NCBI GenBank assembly: GCA_963834365.1
Contig: CAWIBS010000009.1
Location: forward strand, 1-64,000
DNA from: CAWJAP01 sp963834365
GTDB lineage: Bacteria > Acidobacteriota > Vicinamibacteria > Vicinamibacterales > Vicinamibacteraceae
Length of the DNA stretch: 64,000 bases
Reading direction: 5' to 3'
Below, piece after piece: positions 51,676 through 60,502 of this stretch. The notes beneath the pieces were generated by a model, which ran no database searches, was not told the origin of the DNA, and worked only from the letters and a program-made list of their open reading frames with translations. The stretch's first letter is position 1, and each line of letters begins with the position of its first letter. The translations under genes and the position numbers were made by a program.

Positions 51676-51691
51676 TCCGGCTTCAGCCGGA
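51676..51691. repeat. TCCGGCT-TC-AGCCGGA hairpin repeat, copy 3
   Basis: A 7-bp stem with a 2-base loop. On the minus strand it contains the TGA stop of the hydrolase gene, which again ends in repeat-encoded residues (GSG). With copy 2 it flanks a 134-base gene-free spacer that shows nothing else recognisable. Confidence 0.6.
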
Positions 51692-52763
51692 CCCTGCCTT
51701 CGTGAGGAAGGCGATGACCGCCTTCAGGAACTCGTCGCGGCCACGCGCGGGGCGATCGAGGTGGACGAAGTGCGTGGCGTCGGGAATCGTCACGATCTCC
51801 GAGCCCGGCGCGTTGACGAGGTGCGCACGCAGCCGGTCGCGATCTTCGGCGCGGGACCAGAAGTCGCGTGAGCCCGCGATCACGAGCGTGCGGCTCTGAA
51901 GGAGTCCGGCGTCCCAGACCTGTTTGCCGGAGGCGACGTCGAAGGTATCGGCGAGGGCGCCCGCCGGCGCGCGGAACGCCGGCGGCGTGCGTGTCGCCGA
52001 CGTCGGGTCGCTCGCCAGCGCCTCGCGGACGTAGGCCGCCGCGACCTGGGGATCGCGCCACGCGGACTTGTCGGCGACGGGAATACTGCTGTCCCAGTCG
52101 CGCAGGAGCGACGCAGCGTCATTCAGCCGATAGGCGCCGAGCGCGCCCTGCGCGAACCTGCCCTTCCGCGCCGGATCCTCGAGATCGGATCCGGTGCCAT
52201 AGGCGGGGTGATTGGTCCCGCCGCCGTACATCGTGCTGTGGAGCACCAGCGCCGCAACTTTGGCTGGATAGCGCGTCGCGAAGAGCCCGCTCCAGTGCCC
52301 GCCGACCGCCCATCCGACGATGGCGACGGCCGGCGCCTTCGTTCGCGCGCGGATCCAGTCCACGATCGTCCCGATGTCCTCGATGGCGTCGGACGCGCGG
52401 ACGAGCGGGGCGCCGGGCACGGGGGGCTCGCTCATGCGTGGAGGACGCGTTGAGCGCCCGTATCCGCGCACGTCCATCAGGTAGACCCGAAGGCCCGCAG
52501 CCGCGAGATCGGCGGCCAGCGACCCGCCCGGCACCTGCAGGTCGAACGACGCAAGCGACGGCACGCGAGCGCCGTGCACGAGCAGCACGGGCGGAATCCC
52601 GGCTGCCGCCTTGTGCGGCACCACTTCCCTCACGTAGATCTGCAGGCCCTCGACCCCGGTCACCAGGTGGTCGCCGCGGATGACGGCCGGCTGCGCCGGC
52701 GGCGAGGCTCGCGATCCCGAGGATCGCGACGACGGTCATGACGGCGCGGGGAATCACGGGCAT
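51683..52763 (-). CDS. Alpha/beta hydrolase-fold protein with Ala at the nucleophile position
   Basis: The leader VIPRAVMTVVAILGIASLAA indicates export; one extra base near 52693 shifts the frame after it. The fold is complete: PPVLLVHGARVPSLASFDLQ (oxyanion HG), VYLMDVRGYGRSTRPPR, AIVGWAVGGHWSGLFATRYP, LVIAGSRDFWSRAEDRDRLR (Asp) and IPDATHFVHLDRPARGRDEF (His). The nucleophile elbow reads G-W-A-V-G where G-x-S-x-G is expected, so Ala replaces the catalytic Ser. It is either non-hydrolytic or uses another residue. It is downstream of the ketosynthase gene on the same strand. Confidence 0.8.
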
Positions 52764-52773
52764 TTGTACCTGT

Positions 52774-52820
52774 CGGGGACGGGAGCCTCGCACATGCGTC
52801 TCCGGAGGCTCCCGTCCCCG
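52774..52820. repeat. 16-bp perfect-stem hairpin between hydrolase and ketosynthase genes
   Basis: CGGGGACGGGAGCCTC (52774-52789) pairs perfectly with GAGGCTCCCGTCCCCG (52805-52820) around a 15-base loop. It starts right after the ketosynthase stop, reading on the minus strand. It may end or stabilise the ketosynthase transcript and separate it from the hydrolase. No T-tract. Confidence 0.6.
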
Positions 52821-54032
52821 TTACACCGATTTCAGGACCAGCGCCGCGTCATTGCCGCCGAAGGCGAGCGAGGTCGAGATGGCGCACCGCACGGGCGCTT
52901 CGCGGGCCACATTGGCGACCACGTCCACGGCGCAGTCGGGATCGGTCGCGGCATGATGAATCGTCGGCGGAATGACCCCGCGCGCGACGGTGAGCGCGGT
53001 GACGGCGGCCTCCATCGCGCCCGCGGTCCCCAGACAGTGACCGATCATCGACTTGATCGAGTTGATCGGCAACCGGCGCGCCCGCTCGCCGAAGGCGACG
53101 TGCAGCCCCCGGGCTTCGGCCTTGTCGTTCTGCGGCGTCGCGGTCCCGTGGCTGTTGACGTGATCGACCGCGTCCGCATTGACCCGGGCCGCGTCGAGCG
53201 CGCTCGCAATGGTGGCCGCAATCGCCAGGCCTTCGGGTTCGGGCGCCGTCGCGTGGTACGCCTCACAGGTCATCCCGTAGCCGGCGAGCTCGGCATGGAT
53301 GACCGCACCCCGCGCGCGCGCCCGCGACATCTCCTCGAGGATCAGCACGGCAGCCCCCTCGCCGATGTTCATGCCGGCCCGGCTCGCGTCGAACGGCCGG
53401 CACGGCTCCGGGTCCATCAGCCGCAGCGCGTTGAAACCGCTGAAGGTCAGCCGCGCGAGCGCGTCGCTGCCGCCGCACACGGCCGCGTCGAGCTCGCCTT
53501 CCATGATCAGCTCGGCAGCGTGCCCGATCGCAATCGCGCTCGACGAGCAGGCCGCCACCACACAGGCGCGGGCGCCGGTGAGCTCGAAGTGACTGGCGAT
53601 GACGTCCACCGGCGCGTTCGAGAAGTGGTGATAGATCCAGGTCGGCCGCGCCGCATCGATGCCCTCGGTCAGCATCGTGAAGTAGTACTCCTCGTTGCGC
53701 AGCAGATCGCCGGTCCCCGCCCCCATGATGACGCCGACGCGATCCCGATCGATCCCGCTCGCGAGGAGACCCGACTCGTCGAGCGCCTCGCCCGTGGCAA
53801 TGACCCCGAGCTGCTCGCTTCGCGACCACCGGCGCCGCTGCCAGGGTGTGAACCGGGCTTGCGCGTCGAAGAGATCGACCTCGCCGGCAATCTGACTCCG
53901 GAACGGGCTCACGTCGAAGAGCGTCACGGGCCGAAGACCCGAGAGCCCGGCCACCATGTGCTCCCAGTTCGCTTCGCGGCCGACGCCGAGTGCGGAGACG
54001 ATGCCGATGCCGGTGATGGCCACGCGGGACAT
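52821..54032 (-). CDS. Beta-ketoacyl-ACP synthase (FabF-like, catalytically complete)
   Basis: A clean 403-aa frame from the ATG at 54032 (MSRVAITGIGIVSALGVGRE). The thiolase-fold triad is intact: Cys in ACVVAACSSSAIAIGHAAEL, His in VDHVNSHGTATPQNDKAEAR, His in SIKSMIGHCLGTAGAMEAAV, with the lysine in NSIKSM. It condenses malonyl-ACP with an acyl chain. It pairs with the triad-less homologue at 60501-61718, suggesting a KS/chain-length-factor heterodimer of the type II PKS or aryl-polyene kind. Position within a lipid-export locus argues against housekeeping FabF. Confidence 0.92.
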   Translation of the reverse strand: MSRVAITGIGIVSALGVGREANWEHMVAGLSGLRPVTLFDVSPFRSQIAGEVDLFDAQARFTPWQRRRWSRSEQLGVIATGEALDESGLLASGIDRDRVGVIMGAGTGDLLRNEEYYFTMLTEGIDAARPTWIYHHFSNAPVDVIASHFELTGARACVVAACSSSAIAIGHAAELIMEGELDAAVCGGSDALARLTFSGFNALRLMDPEPCRPFDASRAGMNIGEGAAVLILEEMSRARARGAVIHAELAGYGMTCEAYHATAPEPEGLAIAATIASALDAARVNADAVDHVNSHGTATPQNDKAEARGLHVAFGERARRLPINSIKSMIGHCLGTAGAMEAAVTALTVARGVIPPTIHHAATDPDCAVDVVANVAREAPVRCAISTSLAFGGNDAALVLKSV

Positions 54033-54040
54033 GGAGAGGG

Positions 54041-54094
54041 GATTGGGGGACTGGGGGATTGGGGGACTAGGGGGCTGGGCGGCTGGGGGACTAG
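54041..54094. repeat. 8-bp tandem repeat, GAYTGGGG unit
   Basis: About seven imperfect copies of an 8-base unit (GATTGGGG/GACTGGGG) fill the gap between the PHP gene stop and the ketosynthase start. The same family recurs at 60379-60435. No promoter-like element is visible in it on the minus strand. Confidence 0.6.
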
Positions 54095-55089
54095 TGCGGC
54101 TGGAACGGCTCAAGCGGCTCGAGCGGCTGGAGCGGCTGGGGCGGCTGCAGCGGCTGCTGGAGCCGATGGGTCGCGGGGCCACCTTCGAGATGGGGCTCTG
54201 CGATCGGGCTGTCGAGGGCGGCTTCGCAGCGGGCCACCCAGTGGCGTTCGCGGGACTTCGATCGCGGGGCGATCGCCAGCGGGATGAACTCGAATGGCAG
54301 AGAGACCACGGAGAAACCCAGGCCGACGGCGCGGCGTCCCGCGGCGATCTCGGTCCGTTCGAGGCCGACGAGACTCAGCCAGTACCGGGCGATTACCCCG
54401 TAGATGTCGGCGGCCAGCGCCGCCGCTCCGCCGTGCGCGCCTCCGACCCGGCCGCAACCGGCGGCGACGTTCGCCAAGAACTCCTCCCGCGTGCGGCCCG
54501 GCGCTTCCGTCCACGTGCAGCCGACGCGCCGCAGCGTGTGCGCGTCGCTCCCGCCGACTTGCGGCTGCTGGCGGGCCTCGGCGAGCCGTTCGATGAACGC
54601 GTTGTGGCCCGCGAGCATGGCGCCGTTGCGCGTCTCGACGGCGGGCGCCGCGTCGAGCAACTCCAGGTACCGCTCGAGCGGCGCCTGCCCGCGATAGAAA
54701 TGCAGCGGGTGATTGAACGCGAAGAGGACGCCCGCTTCCCGCAGGCAGGCCGCCACCTCGAACGCGTTCCGCCTCAGCGGCTGCAGGTCACGATGAATCG
54801 CTTCGGTCATCCCCCACGCGCCGAAATGCACCTCGACGGGCAGGTCGGGCAGGACGCACGAGATCTCCTCGCCGAGGATGACGTCCGATCCGTCGGGCAG
54901 CCGCGACAACAGCTCGAGGCCGCCGTCGACGCTGTCGTGATCCGTGATCGCGACCAGATCCATGCCCCGGCGCTTGGCCGCCTGGTAGACGCGCAGCGGA
55001 TCGGCGTAGCAGTCGCGGCTCCGCAGAAAGGGCAAGTCGTGGTTGTAGCCGGAGTGCCACGTGTGGACGTGCAGGTCGGCCCTGAGCAC
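54091..55089 (-). CDS. PHP-domain metal-dependent phosphoesterase-like protein
   Basis: The GTG at 55089 gives VLRADLHVHTWHSGYNHDLP; HVH supplies the first metal ligands. LVAITDHDSVDGGLELLSRL, ILGEEISCVLPDLPVEVHFG, LFAFNHPLHFYRG and VGGSDAHTLRRVGCTWTEAP give the rest of the trinuclear site. A hydrophobic tail segment follows (GLGFSVVSLPFEFIPLAIAP). The extreme C-terminus is built by a 9-bp repeat (LQPPQPLQPLEPLEPFQPH). The frame is clean. PHP proteins are phosphatases or nucleases; the substrate in this lipid locus is unknown. Confidence 0.82.
   Translation of the reverse strand: MLRADLHVHTWHSGYNHDLPFLRSRDCYADPLRVYQAAKRRGMDLVAITDHDSVDGGLELLSRLPDGSDVILGEEISCVLPDLPVEVHFGAWGMTEAIHRDLQPLRRNAFEVAACLREAGVLFAFNHPLHFYRGQAPLERYLELLDAAPAVETRNGAMLAGHNAFIERLAEARQQPQVGGSDAHTLRRVGCTWTEAPGRTREEFLANVAAGCGRVGGAHGGAAALAADIYGVIARYWLSLVGLERTEIAAGRRAVGLGFSVVSLPFEFIPLAIAPRSKSRERHWVARCEAALDSPIAEPHLEGGPATHRLQQPLQPPQPLQPLEPLEPFQPH
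54095..54164. repeat. 9-bp repeat (CGGCTGGAG family) inside the PHP gene 3' end
   Basis: About eight imperfect copies of CGGCTGGAG/CGGCTCGAG. On the minus strand the unit encodes Leu-Gln/Glu-Pro, giving the protein a (LQP/LEP)n tail. The same repeat lies at 55321-55378 inside another coding sequence. Confidence 0.65.
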
Positions 55090-55100
55090 CGACCCATTGT

Positions 55101-55172
55101 AGCCGGTCGGTTCGGGGTCGCCGGTCGATCCGGGGCAGCCGGCCGCTTCGGGAGTGCCGGTCAATTCAGAGG
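55101..55172. repeat. 18-bp tandem repeat, four copies
   Basis: Four consecutive imperfect 18-base units beginning AGCCGGTCGGTTCGGGGT lie at 55101, 55119, 55137 and 55155. The array fills the gap between the PHP start and the large outer-membrane gene, whose TCA stop complement (55161-55163) lies in the last unit. Confidence 0.6.
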
Positions 55173-58100
55173 TTTGAGCAAGAGCACCTGCACGGTCACC
55201 GAGCCCGATCCCCGATAGCGTTCGGGCAGGAAGCTGCGACCGACTTCCGCACGCAGGATGGTGCTCCACGGCGCACGCAGGTTGAAGGCCACGCCGATGC
55301 CCGTGATGCCGGACCAATCCTGGAGCGGCTGGAGCGGCTCGAACGGCTGGAGCGGCTGGAGCGGCTGGAGCGGCTCGGAGGCGTCGCCGTCGCGGCCCCA
55401 GGCGCGATCGAGGAAGACGTCGAACCGGTACTGCTCGAACACGTTCACCGAATACGATCCGCGCACCATCGCCAGCTCACCGAAACGCACGCCCGCGGAG
55501 GGCACGCCGTGGATCCGGGTATCGTCGAACAGCCCGAACTGATACTGGCTGAAACGGTCGAGACCGCGGCCGCCGAAGTACGCGCCGTTCACGCGCAGCT
55601 TGCTGAAGAGATTCAGGTAGAACTCCTTGGTCACGTTCACCGCGTATTTCGTGTAGGTGCGGGGCGAGGTCACCAGGGCATCGGCCGGACCCCAGGGCTC
55701 CCACCGCAACCGCGCCATTCCACGTCGTATTCGAGGCGATCGAATAGCCGGCTCGCCGGTACCTCCCACGCCGAGCCCCACACCGTGAGTGCTCGTGCTG
55801 CGGGGAACGACGTAGGTCTCGTCGGTCGTCTGGTCGCGCAGGAAGCCGTCGAAGCGGAACTGATACTGCGCCGACAGCTTCTGGAAGCTGGTGAACTGGT
55901 AGCCGAGGTTCGCGCCCGCCGACAGCGGCCAGGTCAGCAGGCGTTCGCGCTCGCGCTCGCCCGCCGCGTCGTAGATCCGATCGCTGCCGGGCACCGCAAT
56001 CGCGAAGAAGTCGAGACTGCCGTCGAGCGGGTCCGGCCAGCTTCGGCCGCTGGACGTTGCCGAGCGCGAGCACGCCGCCGAACAGCAGCGCGAGCTGCGA
56101 ATCAGGGCCGCCGAACTCGAAGTCCAGGTAGTTGATGCCGAAGATCGGCAGCGGGAAGTCGTAGGCGCGGATCGATCGTCGTCGCCGATCGCCATCGCCT
56201 TGGCCCTCGTGGTGGCGCGCTCGCGAGACGACCCGCGCGTCGCCCTCCTTCACGTAGTAGCGAATGCCGCTGTCGGTCTCGCGATACATGATGCGCTCGC
56301 CGCGCCTCGCTTCGAGCCGCCGCGCCGCGAAGTCCTCCGGGTTGAGCTCGTAGCCGCGAAAAGCGCGACGCCTTCTCGACGAGGATGTTGCGGCCGGCAA
56401 TCAGCACGATCTGGTTGGCGGTCGTTTCGACCGGCAGGAAGACGTCGCGGCCGATCGACTTGCCCCGGCCTTCGCGAAGCGCACCGTCTCCTCGTTCGAC
56501 ACGACCGGCGCTGACAGGCCGGTCTGCACCGCTTGGAGCTTCACGCGCCGGAACGTGTCGCGGTCGATCCACACCGTGCCCGCGATAGAGCGAGCGCTCG
56601 CGTCGTCAGCGGGTCGAAGCGAACGACCCAGCAGGCCACGCCGTCCACCGTCGCCGTGCCCTTCCAGCCGGTAGCGATACGCGGCGTCCAGCGCCAGATC
56701 GAGCGGCGGCGCGAGCACCTTCTCGGGCTGGAGCAGCGGGAACGGCGGCCGATCGGCGCCCCACTTCGTCCCGTTCACCGAGAAGCTCAGCTCCTCCCAC
56801 TCGACGCCGTCGCGGTCCGAGAAGAACCGGTTCTCGCTGACGACGTCGAAGCCCGGGATCCGTGACGGTGGGCCGGAAGTGCTGCTCCATTCGAGCCGCG
56901 ACGACGTAGCTGTCGACGAGCCGGTTCTGCACGGCGCTTGGCCTGCTGATGCCGCGCGACGATCTCGCCGACCGAGAGCTCGATCGCGGCCCGTGACGTC
57001 GCTGCGTTCGGTCACGACGTCCTCGAGTCCGTCGTTCAGGTCGAGATGAGCGGTCGCGCGGCTTCGTGCGGCACCTCGATGCGCGTGCGCTGCGTCTTGT
57101 CGTCCGCGGATCGTACAGAGTGGTGGCCGACGCGACCCGGTGAACGGATCGCGCACGGTCGGGCTTCGACCTCGCCCGCAGCGTCAGCTCGAACGTGACC
57201 CCGGTGCGGCCGCGTGCACCGCGGTCCGACGCGGCGCCGGCCCGTAGATCAGCGTCGTCGCGAACCGCGCGGCGTCGTAGACGAGCGGCGGCGCGAATGC
57301 CCGGCGGGCTCGATCGTGATCGCCGCGATCAGCGCATCGAGCGCGACGAGCTCGCCCGACAGCAGATCGGCAATGTGCCGCGCGCGATGCGAGGGCGGCG
57401 CGCGCGACGCGTCTGGCATCGCGCTCGGAAGCTCGTGAGCGTCAATCGCGCCCGCCGAGGCGCGCGAGCGACGTCGAGACGATGGAGTCGGCCGAGGTCG
57501 ATGGGCACGCCCGTCGACGGCGACGATGGCGCCGGGATCTTCGCGCTGGACCAGCCGCCGCTGCCTCCGACGAGCTGCGTTCATCGTCGGCCGCGAGCGC
57601 GATGCCATCGAGATACGAGGCCACGTCCTCGCGATAGAGCGCGCTCGAGCCAGGTCGGCCGGAGCGGGCGGTCCGCTCGCCAGCACGCGGACCGTCGGCG
57701 AGACGGCCCGCAGTTCGACGGCGGCCTGCTTCAGCGCGAACGCGGTGACGCGCACGGACGTCCCCGTGATCGGAGAGGCCGCGCGGGGCCGGCTGGCCCG
57801 AGGCCTCAGGCTGGGGCAGCAGCGCGATCTCGTACCAGCTCACGCGTGTGCCGGCCCGTGAGGCGAGCGATTGCAAGGCCTGACCCCAGGCCTCCATCCG
57901 ATCGACGCCCGGCACCGGGGTCGAGATCACCGAGCCAGACCGGCGTCGATCGAGCCTCGTGCGCGCGCAGGCGCCCCTCGAGCCGGTCGAGCGTCGCCGC
58001 GCGGCGGTCGTCGAGCAGCGGCTCGACGTCGATGATGATCCGAACTGCCGTGGGGAACGCCGGCGTGACAGCGAGCCGCGGCGCGCCCGCGAGCGGCTCA

Positions 58101-58220
58101 TCCAGCGCGACACGAACGGTGGGCACCGCGCCGGCGGGCTGGGCCGCGGCGATCGAGGGACCGCCGCAGAGGATGGCGGCCGTGAGCCACGCGAGCAGCG
58201 CCGCGGCGCGGCCCTTGCAC
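55161..58220 (-). CDS. Very large secreted/outer-membrane protein with beta-barrel-like C-terminus
   Basis: About 1,000 aa, read across many frames. Start near GTG 58220 with a signal peptide (AAALLAWLTAAILCGGPSIA). N-terminal part: TVRVALDEPLAGAPRLAVTP, MEAWGQALQSLASRAGTRVS. Middle: ELVALDALIAAITIEPAG, FDVVSENRFFSDRDGVEWEE and GTVWIDRDTFRRVKLQAVQT, resembling an outer-membrane lipoprotein-sorting-like domain. C-terminal part: alternating beta strands (FQKLSAQYQFRFDGFLRDQT; MVRGSYSVNVFEQYRFDVFL) ending RGSGSVTVQVLLLKPLN. A 9-bp repeat encodes EPLQPLQPLQPFEPLQPLQ at 55321-55378. I do not recognise the family; export or surface display of the locus product is inferred from context. Confidence 0.55.
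55321..55378. repeat. 9-bp repeat (CGGCTGGAG family) inside the outer-membrane gene
   Basis: Six to seven copies of the same unit as at 54095-54164, again in the register that encodes Leu-Gln-Pro on the minus strand. It inserts a flexible Pro-rich loop between two beta strands. Confidence 0.65.
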
Positions 58221-58225
58221 CACGA

Positions 58226-59093
58226 TCAGCTCCGGCGCACGACGCTCGGGACCATGCCCGGCCCGGCCACGGGGAGCGCTGTCATCATCGCGCTCAGCGA
58301 ACCAAACGAGGCGCCGCGCAGCACCTCGTTGAGACGCGCCGCCAGGCCTTCGAGTCTGAAGATAGTGCGCGATCCGAAGACCGGCCGGCAGGGCGACGCG
58401 CGGCGGATCGGGATCGAGCTCCCACGGATGCATCCACATCGTGACCGGGAGGCCACGCTCGTTGCGACGGGCAATCTCCGCGAGCACGCGCGCGGGTCTC
58501 GACATGCGGAACGCCCAGCCACCCCCGAATGGAACCTGCTGCCCGAACCAGCGTCCCACCGACGGCGGCACTTCGACAATCGGCCCGCTCGGCGTGTCGA
58601 TCGTGTGCGGCGCCTCCGGATAGTCGGGGTTGCCCACGACACGCATTGGCGCACGGCTTGAATCGATGCGGATCCCCTGCCTCACCAGCGTGCCGAGGGC
58701 CCAGGGTGCCCGATCGTCGATCGACCATTCCGGCGCGCGGAACTGGACGACCTGACCCGCGCCGGCCGCGTCCAGGGCCGCGAGCGCCCTCGTCACATCC
58801 CGGGCGAACTCGGTCTCGCCGATCTCGTAGACGCGCCGGTGCAGATGGCTGTGACACCCGATCTCATGGCCCGCCTCGCGAATGCGCTCCACGAGCCGCG
58901 GGTGCCGCTCGGCCACCCAGCCGACGATGAAGAACGTGGCTGTGACATGCGCCGAGGCGAGCAGATCGAGCAGCCGGTCCGTATCGGCGACGACGCGGGA
59001 CGGCAGCGCATCCCAGCCTGCCGGATCGGCGAGTGCCGGCACGCCACAGATGTGGAACCACTCCTCGACGTCAACTGTGAAGGCGTTGATCAT
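58226..59093 (-). CDS. Polysaccharide deacetylase, PEP-CTERM/XrtA-locus type
   Basis: The ATG at 59093 gives MINAFTVDVEEWFHICGVPA. The NodB fold shows TVDVEEW (metal Asp), TATFFIVGWVAERHPRLVER, HEIGCHSHLHRRVYEIGETE (H-S-H-x2-H) and FRAPEWSIDDRAPWALGTLV. The C-terminal DUF3473-like part includes VTMWMHPWELDPDPP. These are the features of the TIGR03006-type deacetylases that normally sit in exosortase-linked polysaccharide loci. One shift near 58345 affects the tail, which ends GMVPSVVRRS. Length is about 288 aa. It overlaps the acyl carrier protein gene by 23 bases, so the two are co-translated. Confidence 0.85.
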
Positions 59094-59352
59094 CAGGGAT
59101 TGCGCGCTGCGTCTCCACGAACTCGGCGATCGAATCCACGGAGCGCAGCACCTTGCCGCCGGTCTGCTCGTCGCCGACGACCACGCCGAACGAGCGTTCG
59201 AGCTCGAGCACCAGCTCCAGCGCATCGATCGAGTCCAGACCCAGCCCGGCGCCGAAGAGCGGCGCGGCGCTGTCGATTTCCTCCGGCTTGATCGGCAGCT
59301 TCAGCGCGCGGACGATGGCCTGCTTGATTTCGGTCTTCAGTGCGTCGGACAT
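59071..59352 (-). CDS. Acyl carrier protein
   Basis: A 93-aa frame starting MSDALKTEIKQAIVRALKLP. GAGLGLDSIDALELVLELER (about residues 35-54) contains the DSI serine for 4'-phosphopantetheine. Helices match type II ACPs. It lies between FabG and the deacetylase gene in a minus-strand operon, so it is the likely carrier for the ketosynthase pair and not the housekeeping AcpP. Confidence 0.9.
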   Translation of the reverse strand: MSDALKTEIKQAIVRALKLPIKPEEIDSAAPLFGAGLGLDSIDALELVLELERSFGVVVGDEQTGGKVLRSVDSIAEFVETQRAIPDDQRLHS

Positions 59353-59362
59353 GAGCGTGTCG

Positions 59363-59390
59363 GGGCTACGGGCTGCGGACTACGGGCTGC
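59363..59390. repeat. Second copy of the GGGCTACGGGC dispersed repeat
   Basis: A 28-base unit starting GGGCTACGGGCTGCGGACTA, with few mismatches to the unit at 46274. It lies in the short gap between the FabG stop and the ACP start. Confidence 0.5.
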
Positions 59391-59431
59391 CGGCCAGCGC
59401 GTGGTCGCTGGCCGCTGGTCCCTGGTCGTTG

Positions 59432-60211
59432 TTACATCAGGCCTCCATCGACTGCGATCACCTGGCCGGTGATGTAGCTCGCGGCTGGCGAGGCCAGGAA
59501 GAGCACCAGGGCGGCGACCTCGTCGGCCGTGCCGGGACGGCCGAGCGCGACGGCTTCGAGCAGCCTCTCGCGGGCGGCAGCGGGCATCGCGGCGAGCATG
59601 TCGGTCTCGATGAGCCCGGGCGAAACGGCGTTCACCAGCACATTCTTCCCCGCCAGCTCCCGCGCCGCCACTTTCGTCAGACCGACCAGGCCGGCTTTCG
59701 ACGCGGCGTAGTTGGCCTGCCCCGGCAGACCCGACGCCGCCGACGGCGACGTGATGTTGATGATGCGGCCCCACCCGCGGAGGAGCATCCCCCGCAGCAC
59801 GGCGCGGATGCAGTAGTACGCGCCGTCGAGATTCACGCGCAGCACGCTCTCCCACTTGGGGCGGTCCATCATCAGCAGGAAGCCGTCCCGCGCAATCCCG
59901 GCGTTGTTGACCAGGATGTCCACAGGTCCGAGCTCGGAGGCGGCGAGCGCGGCAAACGCCCCAACCTGCTCCTCGTCACCCACGTCGCACCGCGCGGCGA
60001 GCACCCGGCACCCCTCGTCACGCAGCCGGCTCTCCACCTCGCGCGCCGCCCCTTCACGCTCGCGAAACGAGAAGGCCACCGCCGCGCCTTCGTGCGCGAG
60101 CGCCTCGACGATCGCCCGGCCGATGCCTCGCGAGCCCCCGGTCACGAGCGCGACACGGCCCGCCAGTCCCAATGCGGCGCCCGATTCGACCGACCCTGTG
60201 CTCGTTGTCAC
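59432..60211 (-). CDS. 3-oxoacyl-ACP reductase (FabG-like SDR)
   Basis: A clean 259-aa frame. RVALVTGGSRGIGRAIVEAL is the NADPH loop. DILVNNAGIARDGFLLMMDR and the catalytic Ser-Tyr-Lys (ITSPSAASGLPGQANYAASK) are complete. SYITGQVIAVDGGLM is the standard C-terminus. It reduces the beta-keto group made by the ketosynthase. It is upstream of the ACP gene in the same operon. Confidence 0.92.
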   Translation of the reverse strand: MTTSTGSVESGAALGLAGRVALVTGGSRGIGRAIVEALAHEGAAVAFSFREREGAAREVESRLRDEGCRVLAARCDVGDEEQVGAFAALAASELGPVDILVNNAGIARDGFLLMMDRPKWESVLRVNLDGAYYCIRAVLRGMLLRGWGRIINITSPSAASGLPGQANYAASKAGLVGLTKVAARELAGKNVLVNAVSPGLIETDMLAAMPAAARERLLEAVALGRPGTADEVAALVLFLASPAASYITGQVIAVDGGLM

Positions 60212-60378
60212 GCCTGCCGCACACCCTCCGAACCGCCAATCCTAGCAGGTCGCGGAAGCGCGGGAAAACCTGATGCCCGTGCCAGTAGTCGCGAACGGCT
60301 GCCGCTATCTCCGATTTGTCAGATTTCGTCCGTCCGTTTGTCCGTGCCGTTTGTCCGTGGCCTTGTCCGATCTTGAGG

Positions 60379-60435
60379 CGACTGGGGGACTGGGCGACTG
60401 GGGGACTGGGCGACTGGGCGACCTGGGCGACTGGC
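60379..60435. repeat. 8-bp tandem repeat, ACTGGGGG/ACTGGGCG unit
   Basis: Seven copies of an 8-base unit in the 289-base gap between the FabG start and the chain-length-factor stop. Same family as 54041-54094. The rest of the gap holds TTTGTCCGTGCC-type short duplications (about 60327-60360) and no gene. Confidence 0.6.
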
Positions 60436-60460
60436 GACGTCCGTGCCCTTATCCGATCTT

Positions 60461-60502
60461 GTCAGATCTATCCGTGGCTCTGGTCAGATCTGTCCGTGGC
60501 TC
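60461..60502. repeat. 20-bp direct repeat at the chain-length-factor gene end
   Basis: GTCAGATCTATCCGTGGCTC (60461-60480) and the same with one mismatch (60483-60502) are spaced by two bases. The second copy runs into the stop codon of the ketosynthase-like gene on the minus strand. Confidence 0.6.

Noticed and set aside
54041..54164. Origin-type iteron array
   Set aside because: The 8- and 9-base repeats are imperfect, lie inside or between biosynthetic genes, and no replication gene or AT-rich region is near.
60212..60500. A small gene in the FabG/chain-length-factor gap
   Set aside because: Only repeats (8-bp array, 20-bp pair, TTTGTCCGTG duplications) are present and no frame shows coding character.
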